DNA of 64,000 nucleotides from Mycteria americana (GCF_035582795.1 NC_134379.1:2542001-2606000), one strand, 5' to 3'. Shown: positions 57,701 through 63,900, counted from the first letter of the stretch. Notes: generated by a model not told the origin, from the letters alone. Made by a program: numbers and translations.

Positions 57701-60261
57701 AGAGATGTCTAAACTGAACTGAATTTCAGACTAGAAGAACTAGCTGCAGGAAGGAGCCATCCTCCTCCATGGAAAACTCCTCATGCTCTACAAACAAAAA
57801 TATACTGCCAAGGTGAGCTTGACGGCAACACAGCCTCACATAAGAGTCCGGCTTTTAGGCTCTGCGAGGGAGCAAGGCTCTTCCCTGCCTGGTGAAGGAA
57901 AGCCAGTACACTGATTGTCTGCAAAGGGGGAAAGGTTGCTGGGGAATCAAAGGCAGAGAAAAAGCCTCAAAGCTGGGTTTTGTGTAGATCAGCACCAGTC
58001 CTGCCTAGAAACTACGGAGTAAAGTAATACTTAAGATTTAGCAGAAGAGATAAGACAGCTCTAAGGGTATTCTTCAGAAAACATCCTGTGACTTCTCTGC
58101 AGCCAGAGGTGTTCTCCCAGCTGGCAGGTTAACCTCTGCAGAAGGAAGGGAGATGTTACACCAACTGACCGATTCCAAGCCCCCTCTCAGTACTCTGGAC
58201 TTCTCCATGTACAGGTTTGGTACCACAGGGCTCACCCGCAATACGGAGATGGATGTTCATTAACAAATGCCAAAAATCCTGCTGAAGTCTTTTTGCTTTT
58301 TGAATGAACGTTGCCTACATTCACGCTTTCTTCCCTGCCTCTTCTTTATTTTAGAGAACCCGCGCAAAGAGCTAGACCAACTAAGCCTATCCAAGCCCCT
58401 CCACAGATTCACGAGGGTCTCGTGAGTAGTCCTCCGGGTGGAGGACTCAGTAAAGCTGGAATGGCTTCACTCATTTCACACTTACAGATTAAAAGAGGAA
58501 AACTGCAACTCGGATGCACTTGGGCCTCTTGCTGTATGTATGAGCCACATAAATACGCAAGCATTTTAGAAAGGCTAAACAGAAAAAATAATTTCACTGT
58601 GGTTATTACCCTCTTTCACATCCATCTTCTCCAGGACACAGGAACAGAGCAGTCCAGCAAAGAGAACACATCACACCATACTCCCTCCCTATTTTCATTC
58701 ATGTGCAAGACACCCTGTATGCAAAATTACAGGGTTAGCTTTGTTCAACCAATTGAGTGAGCCAACTGGCTGAACATCGCTAAGTGCTCTTTTAATGTGT
58801 GTTTGGAAATGTTAATGCCTCACATATAGTGTTTACTTGAGGCAGGGGGGAAGCAAAAAAATCTCCTGCTCACAATCAAAGCAACAAGATCTGGTCTAAA
58901 TATAGTCACTCCAGCTACAAGATGGCAAGATGCTCGGCACCAAGGAATGACTGGGCAAGAGGGGCAGGTGCAGAATGCCCCGTGGCATTCGACGGATCTT
59001 CTCGCATTCTCAGTCTTGGCACCGCTAAAGTATGAAGTCCGACATTAAATCATGATTACTAAAATGGGAAAACGCCTCTGCTGACTACATTAATTTCCTC
59101 AATGGTTACTAAGATGTTCCTTACGAGATGCTATTGCTCTCAGGTACGTTTGTATAGAAGAACCAGGCTAGCTCGCATGGCGTTTACCATGACTGGAGCC
59201 TAGTACCTCCTCCGTGTGTGACGATTAACTCGCTATCTCAAGAGATGAGTGCAGGAACCGTGTGACAGACGTGCCCTAGAGATGAGTCCTGCCCCATGGC
59301 TTGGCTGGTCTACTGGCGGTGGGGAAACTCTGCTCTGGAGAGGACGACTCAAGGGAAGGGCAGGCACCAGCCTGGAAACTTAGAAGATGACACCGCCACC
59401 TACATGTCACGGGGAAAGGGACGAACACCTCAAAAATCACAACTAAGGTAAAAAGAGCTTGATTAAGACGGTAAGTTGAGTGTTGGCCGCTGGTAAGCAT
59501 CAAACAAGACACGTGCAGCACGCTGCGGCCTGCTCGAGCGCCTGGTGTGCCAGAGAGGGCTGTCACCAGCGACCGCGTCGGCTGAGCCTCCTCCCCGCTC
59601 CCACAGCCGCACCGGCTGCGCTCCGCTGCCGGAGGAAGCAGCCCTGCCCCACGCTGCGCTCTCTTTTCCTGGAGATTTCCAGCCGGATCCGCTCCCCAGC
59701 CCGGCTCCGCACAGCCCAGCCCGCACTGGGGCCTGCAGCGGGGCCTGCACCGGGGCAGCCCGGCCTGGGCAGCCCTGAGGTAACTCGGCGCTGAGGTAAC
59801 TCCGGCCCCGGCCCCCGGGGTAACCCCGATCCCGGAGGTAACTACGATCCCCGACGCGACCCCGATCCCGGAGCTTACCCCGGCCCCGGCGGTGACCCGT
59901 CCGGCCGCCGTGCGGCGGGTGGCGGTGGGCCGAGCCCCGCGCTCTGCGGGGCCGCGCGGGGCTGGGGGCACAGCGGGGAGAGCCGACCTCGGCCCGCGGC
60001 TGGGGGAGATCGGGCGGACAGCGGGGCCGAGGGGGCCCCGGGCCGAGCCCCCCCGCGGCGGCGGCCCGCGGCGGCGCCACGTGCGGCCGGTGCGGCGGCG
60101 CCCGGCCCGCCCCCGCCCGCTCCCGCCGGCCCCCGCCGGCGGCGGGTATCAAACCCTCCTCCCGGCCCTCCCTCACCTTCCTCCGCGTCGTCCTCGGGGT
60201 CGCGTAAGCTGGGCCGGGGGTTGAGCAGCTCCTCCAGCTGCCGCGCTAAGGGCGCCGCCAT
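3690..60261 (-). CDS. AATF: AATF (apoptosis-antagonizing transcription factor, Che-1/TRAUB), 12 coding exons
   Basis: The joined coding sequence is 60261-60177, 57679-57491, 56829-56413, 55757-55620, 39246-39132, 38777-38573, 37807-37643, 36839-36756, 25697-25630, 23624-23544, 19987-19916 and 3753-3690. It totals 1683 nt, or 560 aa plus stop, with no internal stop and matching phases at every junction. The N terminus carries an LxxLL motif (LEELL, residues 9-13). Residues about 92-220 are an acidic Ser/Glu/Asp-rich stretch. About 225-385 is the AATF/Che-1 domain, and about 460-549 is the C-terminal TRAUB domain, with a basic nuclear/nucleolar-type segment at 500-516. The family acts in the nucleolus in early 40S subunit assembly (yeast Bfr2; the human AATF-NGDN-NOL10 complex). 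It also binds RNA polymerase II and Rb as a cofactor and favours cell survival. Identification rests on residue-level similarity to the human protein along its whole length. Only UTR ends are uncertain. Confidence 0.96.
6694..7288 (-). mobile_element. CR1 non-LTR retrotransposon fragment, 5' truncated
   Basis: The minus strand encodes the C-terminal part of CR1 ORF2 (open 7272-6781), with motifs such as [35 protein letters not shown] and [17 protein letters not shown] before its stop. The 3' end carries the CR1 octamer tail (two TCACAGAA copies on the plus strand near 6695-6710). The element is 5' truncated, as most bird CR1 copies are, and lacks the reverse transcriptase core. The open frame suggests a fairly young insertion. 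Confidence 0.93.
7270..7319. repeat. nested palindrome at the CR1 5' junction
   Basis: CACGCTATTTTTG (7270-7282) and its exact reverse complement CAAAAATAGCGTG (7307-7319) flank a 24-nt centre, which itself holds the 15-nt palindrome TATCAAATTTTGATA (7292-7306). TTTTGATACAAAAAT also occurs twice as a direct repeat, and GCTGGCCAC plus ACTATTTT recurs just after the palindrome (7319-7336). The pattern suggests a templated rearrangement at the truncated CR1 end. Confidence 0.85.
8210..8221. repeat. C12 homopolymer
   Basis: Run of 12 C in intron 11, preceded by A-rich sequence. Assembly errors are common at such runs. Confidence 0.9.
10621..10660. repeat. tandem 10-bp GC-rich repeat, 4 units
   Basis: Four 10-bp units in exact register: two GCGGTGCGAC followed by two GCGGTGCGGC. 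The tract is CpG-rich and lies in intron 11. Confidence 0.95.
12679..12697. repeat. T19 homopolymer
   Basis: Run of 19 T in intron 11; could be a decayed retrotransposon tail, but no element is recognisable beside it. Confidence 0.9.
13244..13265. repeat. A22 homopolymer with A/G-rich tail
   Basis: 22 consecutive A followed by purine-rich GGAAGAAAAAGCAGAGG. No recognisable SINE or processed copy lies upstream. Confidence 0.9.
13990..14225. promoter_or_regulatory. candidate conserved non-coding element in intron 11
   Basis: AT-rich but non-repetitive sequence with several TAAT/ATTA homeodomain-type cores and no simple repeats, between GC-rich and repeat-bearing stretches. Texture alone suggests a constrained element; no alignment was possible. 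If real it could serve AATF or the developmental gene LHX1 expected nearby. Confidence 0.25.
14700..14930 (+). mobile_element. MIR/CORE-SINE-like fossil
   Basis: GGTTCAACTAC resembles a tRNA B box, followed by CTGTGTCACCTTTGGCAAGTCACT (core) and CTGTGCCTCATTTCCCAAAG (3' part), in the order of MIR elements (TGTGACCTTGGGCAAGTCACT, then CTGTGCCTCAGTTTCC). Clearly old and diverged. Confidence 0.7.
17330..17475 (-). mobile_element. MIR/CORE-SINE-like fossil, reverse orientation
   Basis: GACCTGCTCAAGGTCATCCA and CTGGCAGAGCTAGGAACAGAACCTG match the reverse complement of the MIR core and B-box region (CTTGCCCAAGGTCACACAG, GGCAGAGCCGGGATTCGAACCC). The small open frame across it is a by-product. Confidence 0.7.
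19916..19987 (-). CDS. AATF: AATF exon 11, residues 516-539
   Basis: A 72-nt exon. The acceptor is CACTATTCAG before GTATCATG and the donor is GCCAG before GTGAGT, both phase 2. It encodes [20 protein letters not shown] then DDA, matching human [20 protein letters not shown] and DDA. This is the core of the TRAUB domain. Confidence 0.94.
20700..20960 (+). mobile_element. CR1 3' end fragment
   Basis: The plus strand reads as the last part of CR1 ORF2 ([51 protein letters not shown] at 20878-20880). The short 3'UTR follows, with GATCTTAAAGGTCTTTCCAACC and one ATTCTGTG octamer. It is severely 5' truncated. Its orientation is opposite to AATF transcription and to the CR1 copy at 6.7 kb. Confidence 0.92.
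21860..22025 (+). mobile_element. MIR/CORE-SINE-like fossil with L2/L3-type tail
   Basis: CCCCAATTTTCCTGTCTATGAAGGGG, then AAAGCACTTGAAGATCCTCAGA, follow the order seen in amniote MIR-like elements (CTCAATTTTCCCATCTGTAAAATGGGG, then AAAGCGCTTTGAGATCCTCGGA). Old copy. Confidence 0.65.
22165..22255 (-). mobile_element. possible MIR-like fossil, reverse orientation
   Basis: CCCCATTTTAGAGAAGGAAA and AGAGGATAAGTGATCTGCTTGGGGTGACAC resemble the reverse-complement MIR pattern (CCCCATTTTACAGATGAGGAAAC, AGAGGTTAAGTGACTTGCCCAAGGTCACAC). Weaker than the other copies. Confidence 0.5.
22490..22665. promoter_or_regulatory. candidate conserved non-coding element in intron 10
   Basis: Non-repetitive AT-rich sequence with TGACTCAG (AP-1/Maf-type core), TGAATCATGAATAT and AATTATG motifs. 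Judged by texture only. Confidence 0.2.
23544..23624 (-). CDS. AATF: AATF exon 10, residues 489-515
   Basis: The acceptor is ATTCCTCAG before GCAATGG and the donor is ATCCG before GTGGGT, both phase 2. It encodes [20 protein letters not shown] then SKGRRI, matching human [20 protein letters not shown]. The dense Lys/Arg run is a likely nuclear/nucleolar localisation segment. Confidence 0.95.
23625..25629 (-). other. AATF intron 9
   Basis: 2005 bp, AT-rich in the middle; no coding sequence and no repeat family recognised. Confidence 0.85.
25630..25697 (-). CDS. AATF: AATF exon 9, residues 467-488
   Basis: A 68-nt exon. The acceptor is TTCTTGTAG before CTCCTT (phase 0) and the donor is GGCAG before GTAAGT (phase 2). 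It encodes [20 protein letters not shown] then MG, matching human [20 protein letters not shown]. It sits alone between introns of 11.1 and 2.0 kb. Confidence 0.96.
34505..34580. repeat. polypurine tract (GGAGGGAGAGAA-type)
   Basis: About 60 bases of uninterrupted purine with a recurring GGAGGGAGAGAA unit, then an A-rich run from 34565. Such tracts can adopt triplex (H-DNA) structure and are often variable in length. Confidence 0.9.
35314..35362. repeat. 30-bp period direct repeat, two copies
   Basis: GGTCCACTTGGCCCCCAAA occurs at 35314 and again at 35344, a local duplication with a 30-bp period in intron 8. Confidence 0.9.
36756..36839 (-). CDS. AATF: AATF exon 8, residues 439-466
   Basis: The acceptor is GCTTCTAG before GAAGTC and the donor is CACCAG before GTAGGT, both phase 0. 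It encodes [18 protein letters not shown], matching human [18 protein letters not shown]. The DDDDFYHQ motif begins the TRAUB domain. Confidence 0.96.
36840..37642 (-). other. AATF intron 7
   Basis: 803 bp, AT-rich, no coding sequence. A short local duplication of TCTCCATAAACAACAA lies near 37495-37530. Confidence 0.85.
37643..37807 (-). CDS. AATF: AATF exon 7, residues 384-438
   Basis: The acceptor is GTTGCAG before GGTTTTGG and the donor is TTCG before GTAAGG, both phase 0. It encodes [20 protein letters not shown] then [19 protein letters not shown], among the most conserved parts of the family, and ends in a less conserved linker [10 protein letters not shown]. Confidence 0.96.
37808..38572 (-). 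other. AATF intron 6 (GC-AG type)
   Basis: 765 bp, bounded by GCAAGT at its 5' end and TTGCAG at its 3' end on the minus strand. No coding sequence or recognised repeat inside. Confidence 0.85.
38573..38777 (-). CDS. AATF: AATF exon 6, residues 315-383, ends in a GC donor
   Basis: The acceptor is TTTGTTCTAG before TGATGATG (phase 2). It encodes an acidic [13 protein letters not shown] linker, a basic [18 protein letters not shown] stretch and [20 protein letters not shown], all matching human AATF. The exon ends AAAG before GCAAGT, a GC instead of GT donor with otherwise ideal consensus. Only this junction joins GKMGK in phase 0 to GFGAFERS of exon 7. Confidence 0.94.
38778..39131 (-). other. 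AATF intron 5
   Basis: The shortest intron, 354 bp, GTAAAT to TTCTAG; nothing else recognised. Confidence 0.9.
39132..39246 (-). CDS. AATF: AATF exon 5, residues 277-314
   Basis: The acceptor is TTCTGCAG before GTTGTA (phase 1) and the donor is GAGAG before GTAAAT (phase 2). It encodes [20 protein letters not shown] then [12 protein letters not shown], matching human SHKALKALLRSLVGLQEELL and FQYPDTRYLVDG. Leucines recur in heptad-like spacing, in line with the leucine-zipper-like region described for this family. A 16-kb intron precedes it. Confidence 0.95.
39968..39981. repeat. G14 homopolymer
   Basis: Run of 14 G in AT-rich intron 4. Confidence 0.9.
45150..45490. promoter_or_regulatory. 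candidate conserved enhancer-like element in intron 4
   Basis: Dense, non-repetitive AT-rich sequence with ATGCAAAT (octamer/POU site near 45250), TTTATTAATTG and several TGATTA/ATTA homeodomain cores. No simple repeats or transposon signatures are visible. It has the texture of deeply conserved developmental enhancers; conservation could not be measured here. Confidence 0.3.
46670..46800 (+). mobile_element. ancient CR1-type 3' end remnant
   Basis: TTAAGGCCAGAAGGGAACATTA, CCATCTAGACTGACCTCC and AATACCAGGCCATTAATTACA match the order of a repeat common in turtles, crocodiles and birds (TTTAAGGCCAGAAGGGACCATTA, CATCTAGTCTGACCTCC, CACAGGCCATAGAATT). Highly diverged, so an old insertion. Confidence 0.65.
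48040..48220 (+). mobile_element. MIR/CORE-SINE-like fossil
   Basis: CTGTGCCTCAGTTCCTCC, followed by ACACCTACCCTGCTC and then AAAAGTGATCCACAAATAGAGATG, keeps the 3' order of MIR-like elements. Diverged. Confidence 0.55.
51820..51843. repeat. A17-G7 homopolymer junction
   Basis: Seventeen A followed directly by seven G in intron 4. Confidence 0.9.
52865..52990 (-). mobile_element. MIR-like tRNA-SINE fossil, reverse orientation
   Basis: AACTGGGATGAGAACTCAGGAGTCC and CCCAGCCCACTACATCA follow the reverse-complement pattern of amniote tRNA-SINEs (GGGAATAGAACCCAGGAGTCC, CCACTAGACCA). Confidence 0.55.
53690..53795 (-). mobile_element. possible MIR-like fossil, reverse orientation
   Basis: CACAGATGAAACACAG and GAACACGAACCCAGGCTATCAGGAACAG resemble the MIR B-box region in reverse. 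Weak. Confidence 0.35.
55087..55213 (-). repeat. 127-bp duplicated segment, copy A (intron 4)
   Basis: Aligns without gaps to 55816-55942 at a constant offset of 729 bases, with about 15 mismatches. Shared runs include CAGGCCCTCTCCTTTGGGCT, TTAGGGCAAATCTTTGCAT and ACAAGGTGTCTCTGGACAAA. The family is not recognised. The copies sit on either side of exon 4, but exon 4 itself is not duplicated. Confidence 0.85.
55620..55757 (-). CDS. AATF: AATF exon 4, residues 231-276
   Basis: The acceptor is TTATGAAG before CGCTGTGG and the donor is GAACT before GTAAGT, both phase 1. It encodes [20 protein letters not shown] followed by NRLPQP, almost identical to human [20 protein letters not shown]. This is the heptad-rich core of the AATF/Che-1 domain. 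A 127-bp repeat copy begins 58 bp upstream in intron 3. Confidence 0.96.
55758..56412 (-). other. AATF intron 3
   Basis: 655 bp, GTTTGT to ATGAAG. Contains copy B of the 127-bp repeat; no other feature recognised. Confidence 0.9.
55816..55942 (-). repeat. 127-bp duplicated segment, copy B (intron 3)
   Basis: Partner of copy A, in the same orientation, starting 58 bp upstream of AATF exon 4. Both copies keep a short minus-strand open frame reading MQRFALxRSxVAQRRGPxLL, but a TGA directly precedes it in copy B, so I treat this as a repeat and not a coding exon. Confidence 0.85.
56413..56829 (-). CDS. AATF: AATF exon 3, acidic region, residues 92-230
   Basis: This is the largest exon (417 nt, 139 codons). 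The acceptor is TTATTAG before CTGAAG and the donor is CTAG before GTTTGT, both phase 1. It encodes a strongly acidic Glu/Asp/Ser stretch, then [20 protein letters not shown], which matches human FSVQSISDFEKFTKGMDDLGSS. The end, [13 protein letters not shown], opens the AATF/Che-1 domain. Low-complexity acidic codons make all three plus-strand frames open opposite this exon; those frames are shadows. Confidence 0.96.
56830..57490 (-). other. AATF intron 2
   Basis: 661 bp, GTAAGA to TATTAG, with no recognised feature. Confidence 0.9.
57491..57679 (-). CDS. AATF: AATF exon 2, residues 29-91
   Basis: The acceptor is CCCCACAG before CTACAG and the donor is CTG before GTAAGA. Phases are 1 and 1, and the split codon 29 is Ala. 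It encodes the segment with VIDKFEDE and [18 protein letters not shown], which aligns with human VIDRFDE and IRKLASASLLDTDKRYCG. A serine/lysine-rich end leads into the acidic region of exon 3. Confidence 0.95.
57680..60176 (-). other. AATF intron 1
   Basis: 2497 bp, GTGAGG to CCACAG. The exon 1-proximal 600 bp are extremely GC- and CpG-rich and belong to the promoter CpG island; the rest is ordinary AT/GC mix without recognised genes. Near 59790-59900 short GGTAACYCCGRYCCCGG-type units repeat irregularly. Confidence 0.9.
60177..60261 (-). CDS. AATF: AATF exon 1 (coding part), residues 1-28
   Basis: The ATG at 60261-60259 has a strong Kozak context (A at -3, G at +4), and the protein starts [17 protein letters not shown], matching the conserved AATF N terminus. 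The exon ends in GAAG followed by GTGAGG, giving a phase 1 intron. The open frame continues past this donor for about 100 more codons of GC-rich intron and should not be taken as coding. LEELL at residues 9-13 is an LxxLL motif, also present in human AATF as LEQLL. Confidence 0.95.
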
Positions 60262-60265
60262 CTTG
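60254..60265 (-). promoter_or_regulatory. YY1-type motif over the AATF start codon
   Basis: CAAGATGGCGGC on the minus strand matches the YY1 consensus AAGATGGCGGC and contains the initiator ATG. YY1 sites at this place are typical of ribosomal and ribosome-assembly genes and can position transcription starts just upstream. Binding is inferred from the motif only. Confidence 0.65.
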
Positions 60266-61633
60266 TGCTGGGAGGGAGGGAAGGAGCGAGGGGCGGGGCG
60301 GAGGGGCGGAGCTCAGCGGGGCGGGGCCTAGCGGGGGCGGGGCCGGCGGCGCGGGACGGGGCCGCGCGGAGCGGCGGGACGGGCCGGGTCCTGCCGGGTC
60401 CTGCCGCCCGCCGGCCGGGAGCGCGGGGCCCCGCCGGGCCCGAGCGGGAGCCGGTGCCGGTGCCCGGCCCCGCAGCCGGGGAGAGCGGCCGCCGCGGGGC
60501 AGGAGGAGCCGGCAGGACCGCGAGTGTCCGCCCGTTGTCTGGCGGGCGTCTGGGCTGAGGTGCGGGGGTGCACAGCCAGGAATAATAGCGATAAACAGAG
60601 ATATCCGCACGGATACAGCCCAGCCGTGCCTGGGGAGCGCTGGCTGGCCCAGCCGAGCCGCATGTGCCCGCTGTCCCAGTCCCTCCATCGTTAAGGGCGG
60701 GAATAACGATAATTGTATACATCGGGGTCGTGAGAATCGGCGACCTGAAGCTGAGCAGCACCGGGGTAACGGTCAGCGGTATAAAGCAAAGTCCTGTTCC
60801 GTAATGCAAAATATTACTATTTCTTTAAGTCAACATCGCACTTTCTTTAGCACCACTAGCTGCACAGAACTGAATTAATTCTTTTCTTGTCCCGTATGTT
60901 AAACATTTTGTGGCCTCTGTTGAAGCCAGGGTCCCTCTTACAGCAGTGAGAGCTGAAAGGCAAGGCCTTTGGGTAACCCCAGGCCTTGGACACAGAGGGA
61001 TCCTTACCCCAGGGTTACACCAACCGCCGTGAATCCAAACCAGCACCAAAGCTCCCGAGGTGCTTTTGCCAGCCTGGCCTAGAAGCAGCAGCAAAGCAAT
61101 GCAGAAGTGACCTGCTGAGAAGGTTAACAAGAACCGGCCCTTTTGGGTTTGCTTGCTGACAGCTTCTCCTGGCTGCTTTGTGGGGTAAGGTGGCCTCAAA
61201 ACACAAATTTAGACCTGGAATGGGCGAACAGCAATAGAGGTTGGTGCCTATTTTGTTACAAGGGCGAAGGGACCCAAATCAGCATCTCAACTCTGAGTTG
61301 CAGGTGTAGGTCTGAAACAAACCCCACAATGAACAGCTTCAGGGGGTCTGCCTGGACCCCAGGACTCGGGCTTTCCGCAACCGGCGTTGACATTTTGCCT
61401 GCAAAGGCGCCAGCAGCAAGCTGCAAACTCGAGCTGGCTACCGTCTCGAGCCCTAGCTCAGAGATGAACCGGGGATGAGCAAGCAGCCTACGCTCCTTGC
61501 TGACACGAGACCCTTCCCTGCTCCTTATCTGTTTTTAAATGCGACAAAAATTAACACGGATGTGATTCCTAATTAGCATGCAGAGAGGCGTGAGCCAGGC
61601 CTCAGCAGCAGCAGCGGCCGCAGCCAGCAGCAG

Positions 61634-61659
61634 GGTTAGTGCCGGCCCTTCCCCTACAG
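61634..61659 (+). repeat. 26-bp array-boundary motif, copy 1
   Basis: A pyrimidine-rich sequence starting GGTTAGTGCCGGCCCTTCCC and ending in CTACAG, before the first CAG block. Confidence 0.9.
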
Positions 61660-61700
61660 CCAGCAGCAGCCCCAGCCGCAGCCGCAGCCAGCAGCAGCAG

Positions 61701-61726
61701 CGTTAGCGCCGGCCCTTGCCTTACAG
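61701..61726 (+). repeat. 26-bp array-boundary motif, copy 2
   Basis: Starts CGTTAGCGCCGGCCCTTGCC and ends TTACAG, directly before the main minisatellite array. Three changes in its inner part compared with the other copies. Confidence 0.9.
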
Positions 61727-62148
61727 CCAGCAGCAGCAGCAGCAGCAGCCCCAGCAGCCAGTACCACACCAGCAGCACCAGCAGCCCCAGCAGCCAGTAC
61801 CACACCAGCAGCACCAGTACCAGCAGCACCAGCACCAGCAGCCCCAGCAGCCAGTACCACACCAGCAGCACCCGTACCAGCAGCCCCAGCAGCCAGTACC
61901 ACACCAGCAGCACCAGTACCAGCAGCCCCAGCAGCCAGTACCACTCCAGCAGCCCCAGTACCACACCAGCAGCACCAGTACCAGCAGCCCCAGCAGCCGG
62001 TACCACACCAGCAGCACCAGTACCAGCAGCCCCAGCAGCCGGTACCACACCAGCAGCACCAGTACCAGCAGCCCCAGCAGCCAGTACCACTCCAGCAGCC
62101 CCAGTACCACACCAGCAGCCCCAGTACCAGCAGCCCCAGCCGCCGCCG

Positions 62149-62174
62149 CGTTAGTGCCGGCCCTTCCCCTACAG
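62149..62174 (+). repeat. 26-bp array-boundary motif, copy 3
   Basis: Starts CGTTAGTGCCGGCCCTTCCC and ends CTACAG, directly after the main array and before the second CpG island. Nearly identical to copy 1. Confidence 0.9.
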
Positions 62175-62450
62175 GGGGCGGAGGAGCCTCGCGCATCGCC
62201 GCCGCGGCTCGCGCCGCCCGGGGGCGGGGCCCGGGGCCCGGAGGGGGCAGGGGGGGAGGCGGGAGCCCCGCCCCCTCCGCTCCCGGCCCGGCGGGCTGGG
62301 GGGGGCCGGGGGAGTCGGGGGGGGGGGGCGGTGCCGGGCCAGCGCCGGGGGCCCCGTCTGGCGCCTGCCCGGGGCCGAGCCCCCGCGTCTCCCCCGCAGC
62401 AGCCCCCGCCCGCCGCGCGGGCGAGCGCTTCAGCCCCACGTCAACTTTCT
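62160..62450. promoter_or_regulatory. second CpG island upstream of AATF
   Basis: Roughly 290 bp of extremely GC-rich, CpG-dense sequence about 1.9 kb upstream of the AATF start. It could be an independent promoter or enhancer; no exon or start can be recognised beside it. Confidence 0.5.
62293..62328 (+). other. G-quadruplex motif
   Basis: Four G-runs (62293-62295, 62298-62305, 62308-62312, 62317-62328) separated by loops of 2-4 bases satisfy the standard G4 pattern on the plus strand. The long G tract is also a likely assembly weak spot. Confidence 0.8.
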
Positions 62451-62645
62451 GTACGTTTATTTTCCCGTGGGACGCCTGCCAGGCACGAGGCTCCGCGCTA
62501 CGCGTGACACGGGCTTGCGTGGCTGCAGCGAGGGGAAGGGAAGCGCTGCTCTCAGGTTTTTTCACTAAGACATAGTTTTATAAAGCGGGAGATGTTCGGT
62601 GCGTCTTCCCTGGCTTTGTTTCTAGGTTGGTTTTGGTTTTGGTTT

Positions 62646-62657
62646 TTTTTTTTTTTT
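62646..62657. repeat. T-rich run
   Basis: A TTTTGG-type stretch runs into about a dozen or more T. Approximate edges. Confidence 0.7.
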
Positions 62658-63379
62658 GCCTTTGAGTTTGTAGGTATTTTGTTTCCAGAGTAAAAGATGC
62701 CATTATAAACAAAGGGAGGAGCCTGGAGAAATAAATCTGTAGCAAATTAAGCAGCAGAAACAAGTGCTTACCTGAGCAGTTACTCAGGAGTAACTAACCA
62801 CTCGCTAAACCAAAGAACTAGGGCCAGGCCCCCCGCATAATTGCGTTTCAAACCTCTTCCAGAGTGAAAAAGGGATGTTCTCTACCCTCCCCTAACAAAT
62901 AATACCCAGCCCTATCAATAAAGGCAGAGAGGCTTTTAGTGACGGTTAAATAAAACGTACCCAATCTAATTCGTAACAAAGACACAGGGAGCTGCGTTAG
63001 TCCTTGCGAGTCAAAAACGGGCTTCTTGAAGTCAACGGCATCTTGCCGCTCGCACCAGTGAGATCAGGGTTTCACCCACTGGGACTAACGGGACGCCCGT
63101 GCGGCATAAAGCCCCGATCCAGCAACGCATTGAAATTCACGTACGTACAACTGTACGTGCGAGGGGTTCTGTCAGAGCTCACAGACCTCTTCCTTGTCTG
63201 TCCTGCATCCGTCACATCGGTGCAAAACAAACGTGAAGGGGGGAAAGCGCGCTACGCCGAGACGTACGCGTGGCACGCGCCTCGCCTGCGCTGGTGCGCG
63301 GGGGAGAAGGGGGAGGCCCCCGCACGCTGGGACTTGCTCGGGTTGCCCCAGCTCCGCTGATCAGCGCTCAAACGGCTGC

Positions 63380-63900
63380 AGGAGCTGTTAATTCAACATT
63401 TTTGATAAGGAGATTCAGTCAATATAAACCAACATCAAACAGAAAATGCGGTCTATGAAAGTCATGGATTGTTAAAATATTTCGCCGACAGAGTCTCCTT
63501 CTTTGCTGTTTATTCTCTCTCTTTCGCCTTTCACTTAGTAGGGTAATTAAATCAGACTCTCGGGCTCGGTTTTAATTTCTGGTTCACATGCCCTCAAACC
63601 ATGCTGCCGTGGTTTGGACTCATAATCATGCGGGGGAATATTTGTACAAAAATTGTATCAATACATTTTAATTTAAGACGATCATGAAAGCCTTTTTATG
63701 CATCACGGTATGTTCTGTAAAACCCTCTGCCTGTTTATAAACTATAAGCAGAAGCCATCAAACTAACTGACATCATTTCTTTGGCATTTTTCCTCTTAAT
63801 TTTACTTTTTATTTACATGCTTATTTGCTAAAATGGAAATGACGCCCTCAACACAGAACAGATAAACAAGTGAATTTTGAATAGTCTGTACTACAAGAAA
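63380..63900. promoter_or_regulatory. candidate conserved AT-rich element at right edge
   Basis: Non-repetitive AT-rich sequence with GGTAATTAAATCAG, CATAATCATGC, TTTGTACAAAAATTGTATCAAT and similar homeodomain-type cores. It may be an LHX1-linked regulatory element or 3'UTR. Judged by texture and expected synteny only. Confidence 0.3.

Larger units (their letters stand above)
59560..60560. promoter_or_regulatory. AATF promoter CpG island
   Basis: About 1 kb of very GC-rich, CpG-dense sequence centred on exon 1. Between 60290 and 60350 there are several GC boxes (GGGGCGGGG type, Sp/KLF sites) and no TATA box, as expected of a housekeeping promoter. The transcription start should lie within about 60270-60350; the exact base cannot be read. 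Island edges are estimated by eye. Confidence 0.85.
61600..62150. repeat. CAG-rich minisatellite, 42-bp unit
   Basis: Units built from CAGCAGCACCAGTACCAGCA and GCCCCAGCAGCCAGTACCACAC. GTACC landmarks fall at 61761, 61797, 61854, 61896, 61938, 61958, 62000, 62042, 62084 and 62104, i.e. spacings 36, 57, 42, 42, 20, 42, 42, 42, 20. The 20-bp unit occurs twice in the same setting, so the array itself was partly duplicated. All six frames stay open because the unit lacks stop triplets; the 20-bp steps shift the frame, so I do not call a protein. Confidence 0.95.

Noticed and set aside
59276..60809. Several long open frames on both strands around exon 1
   Set aside because: High GC content depletes stop codons; only the frame from ATG 60261 to the donor at 60176 matches AATF.
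61654..62565. 303-codon minus-strand and 263-codon plus-strand open frames
   Set aside because: They run through the minisatellite and CpG island, where stop triplets are absent in all frames. Unit steps of 20 bp shift the frame, and no protein family is recognisable.
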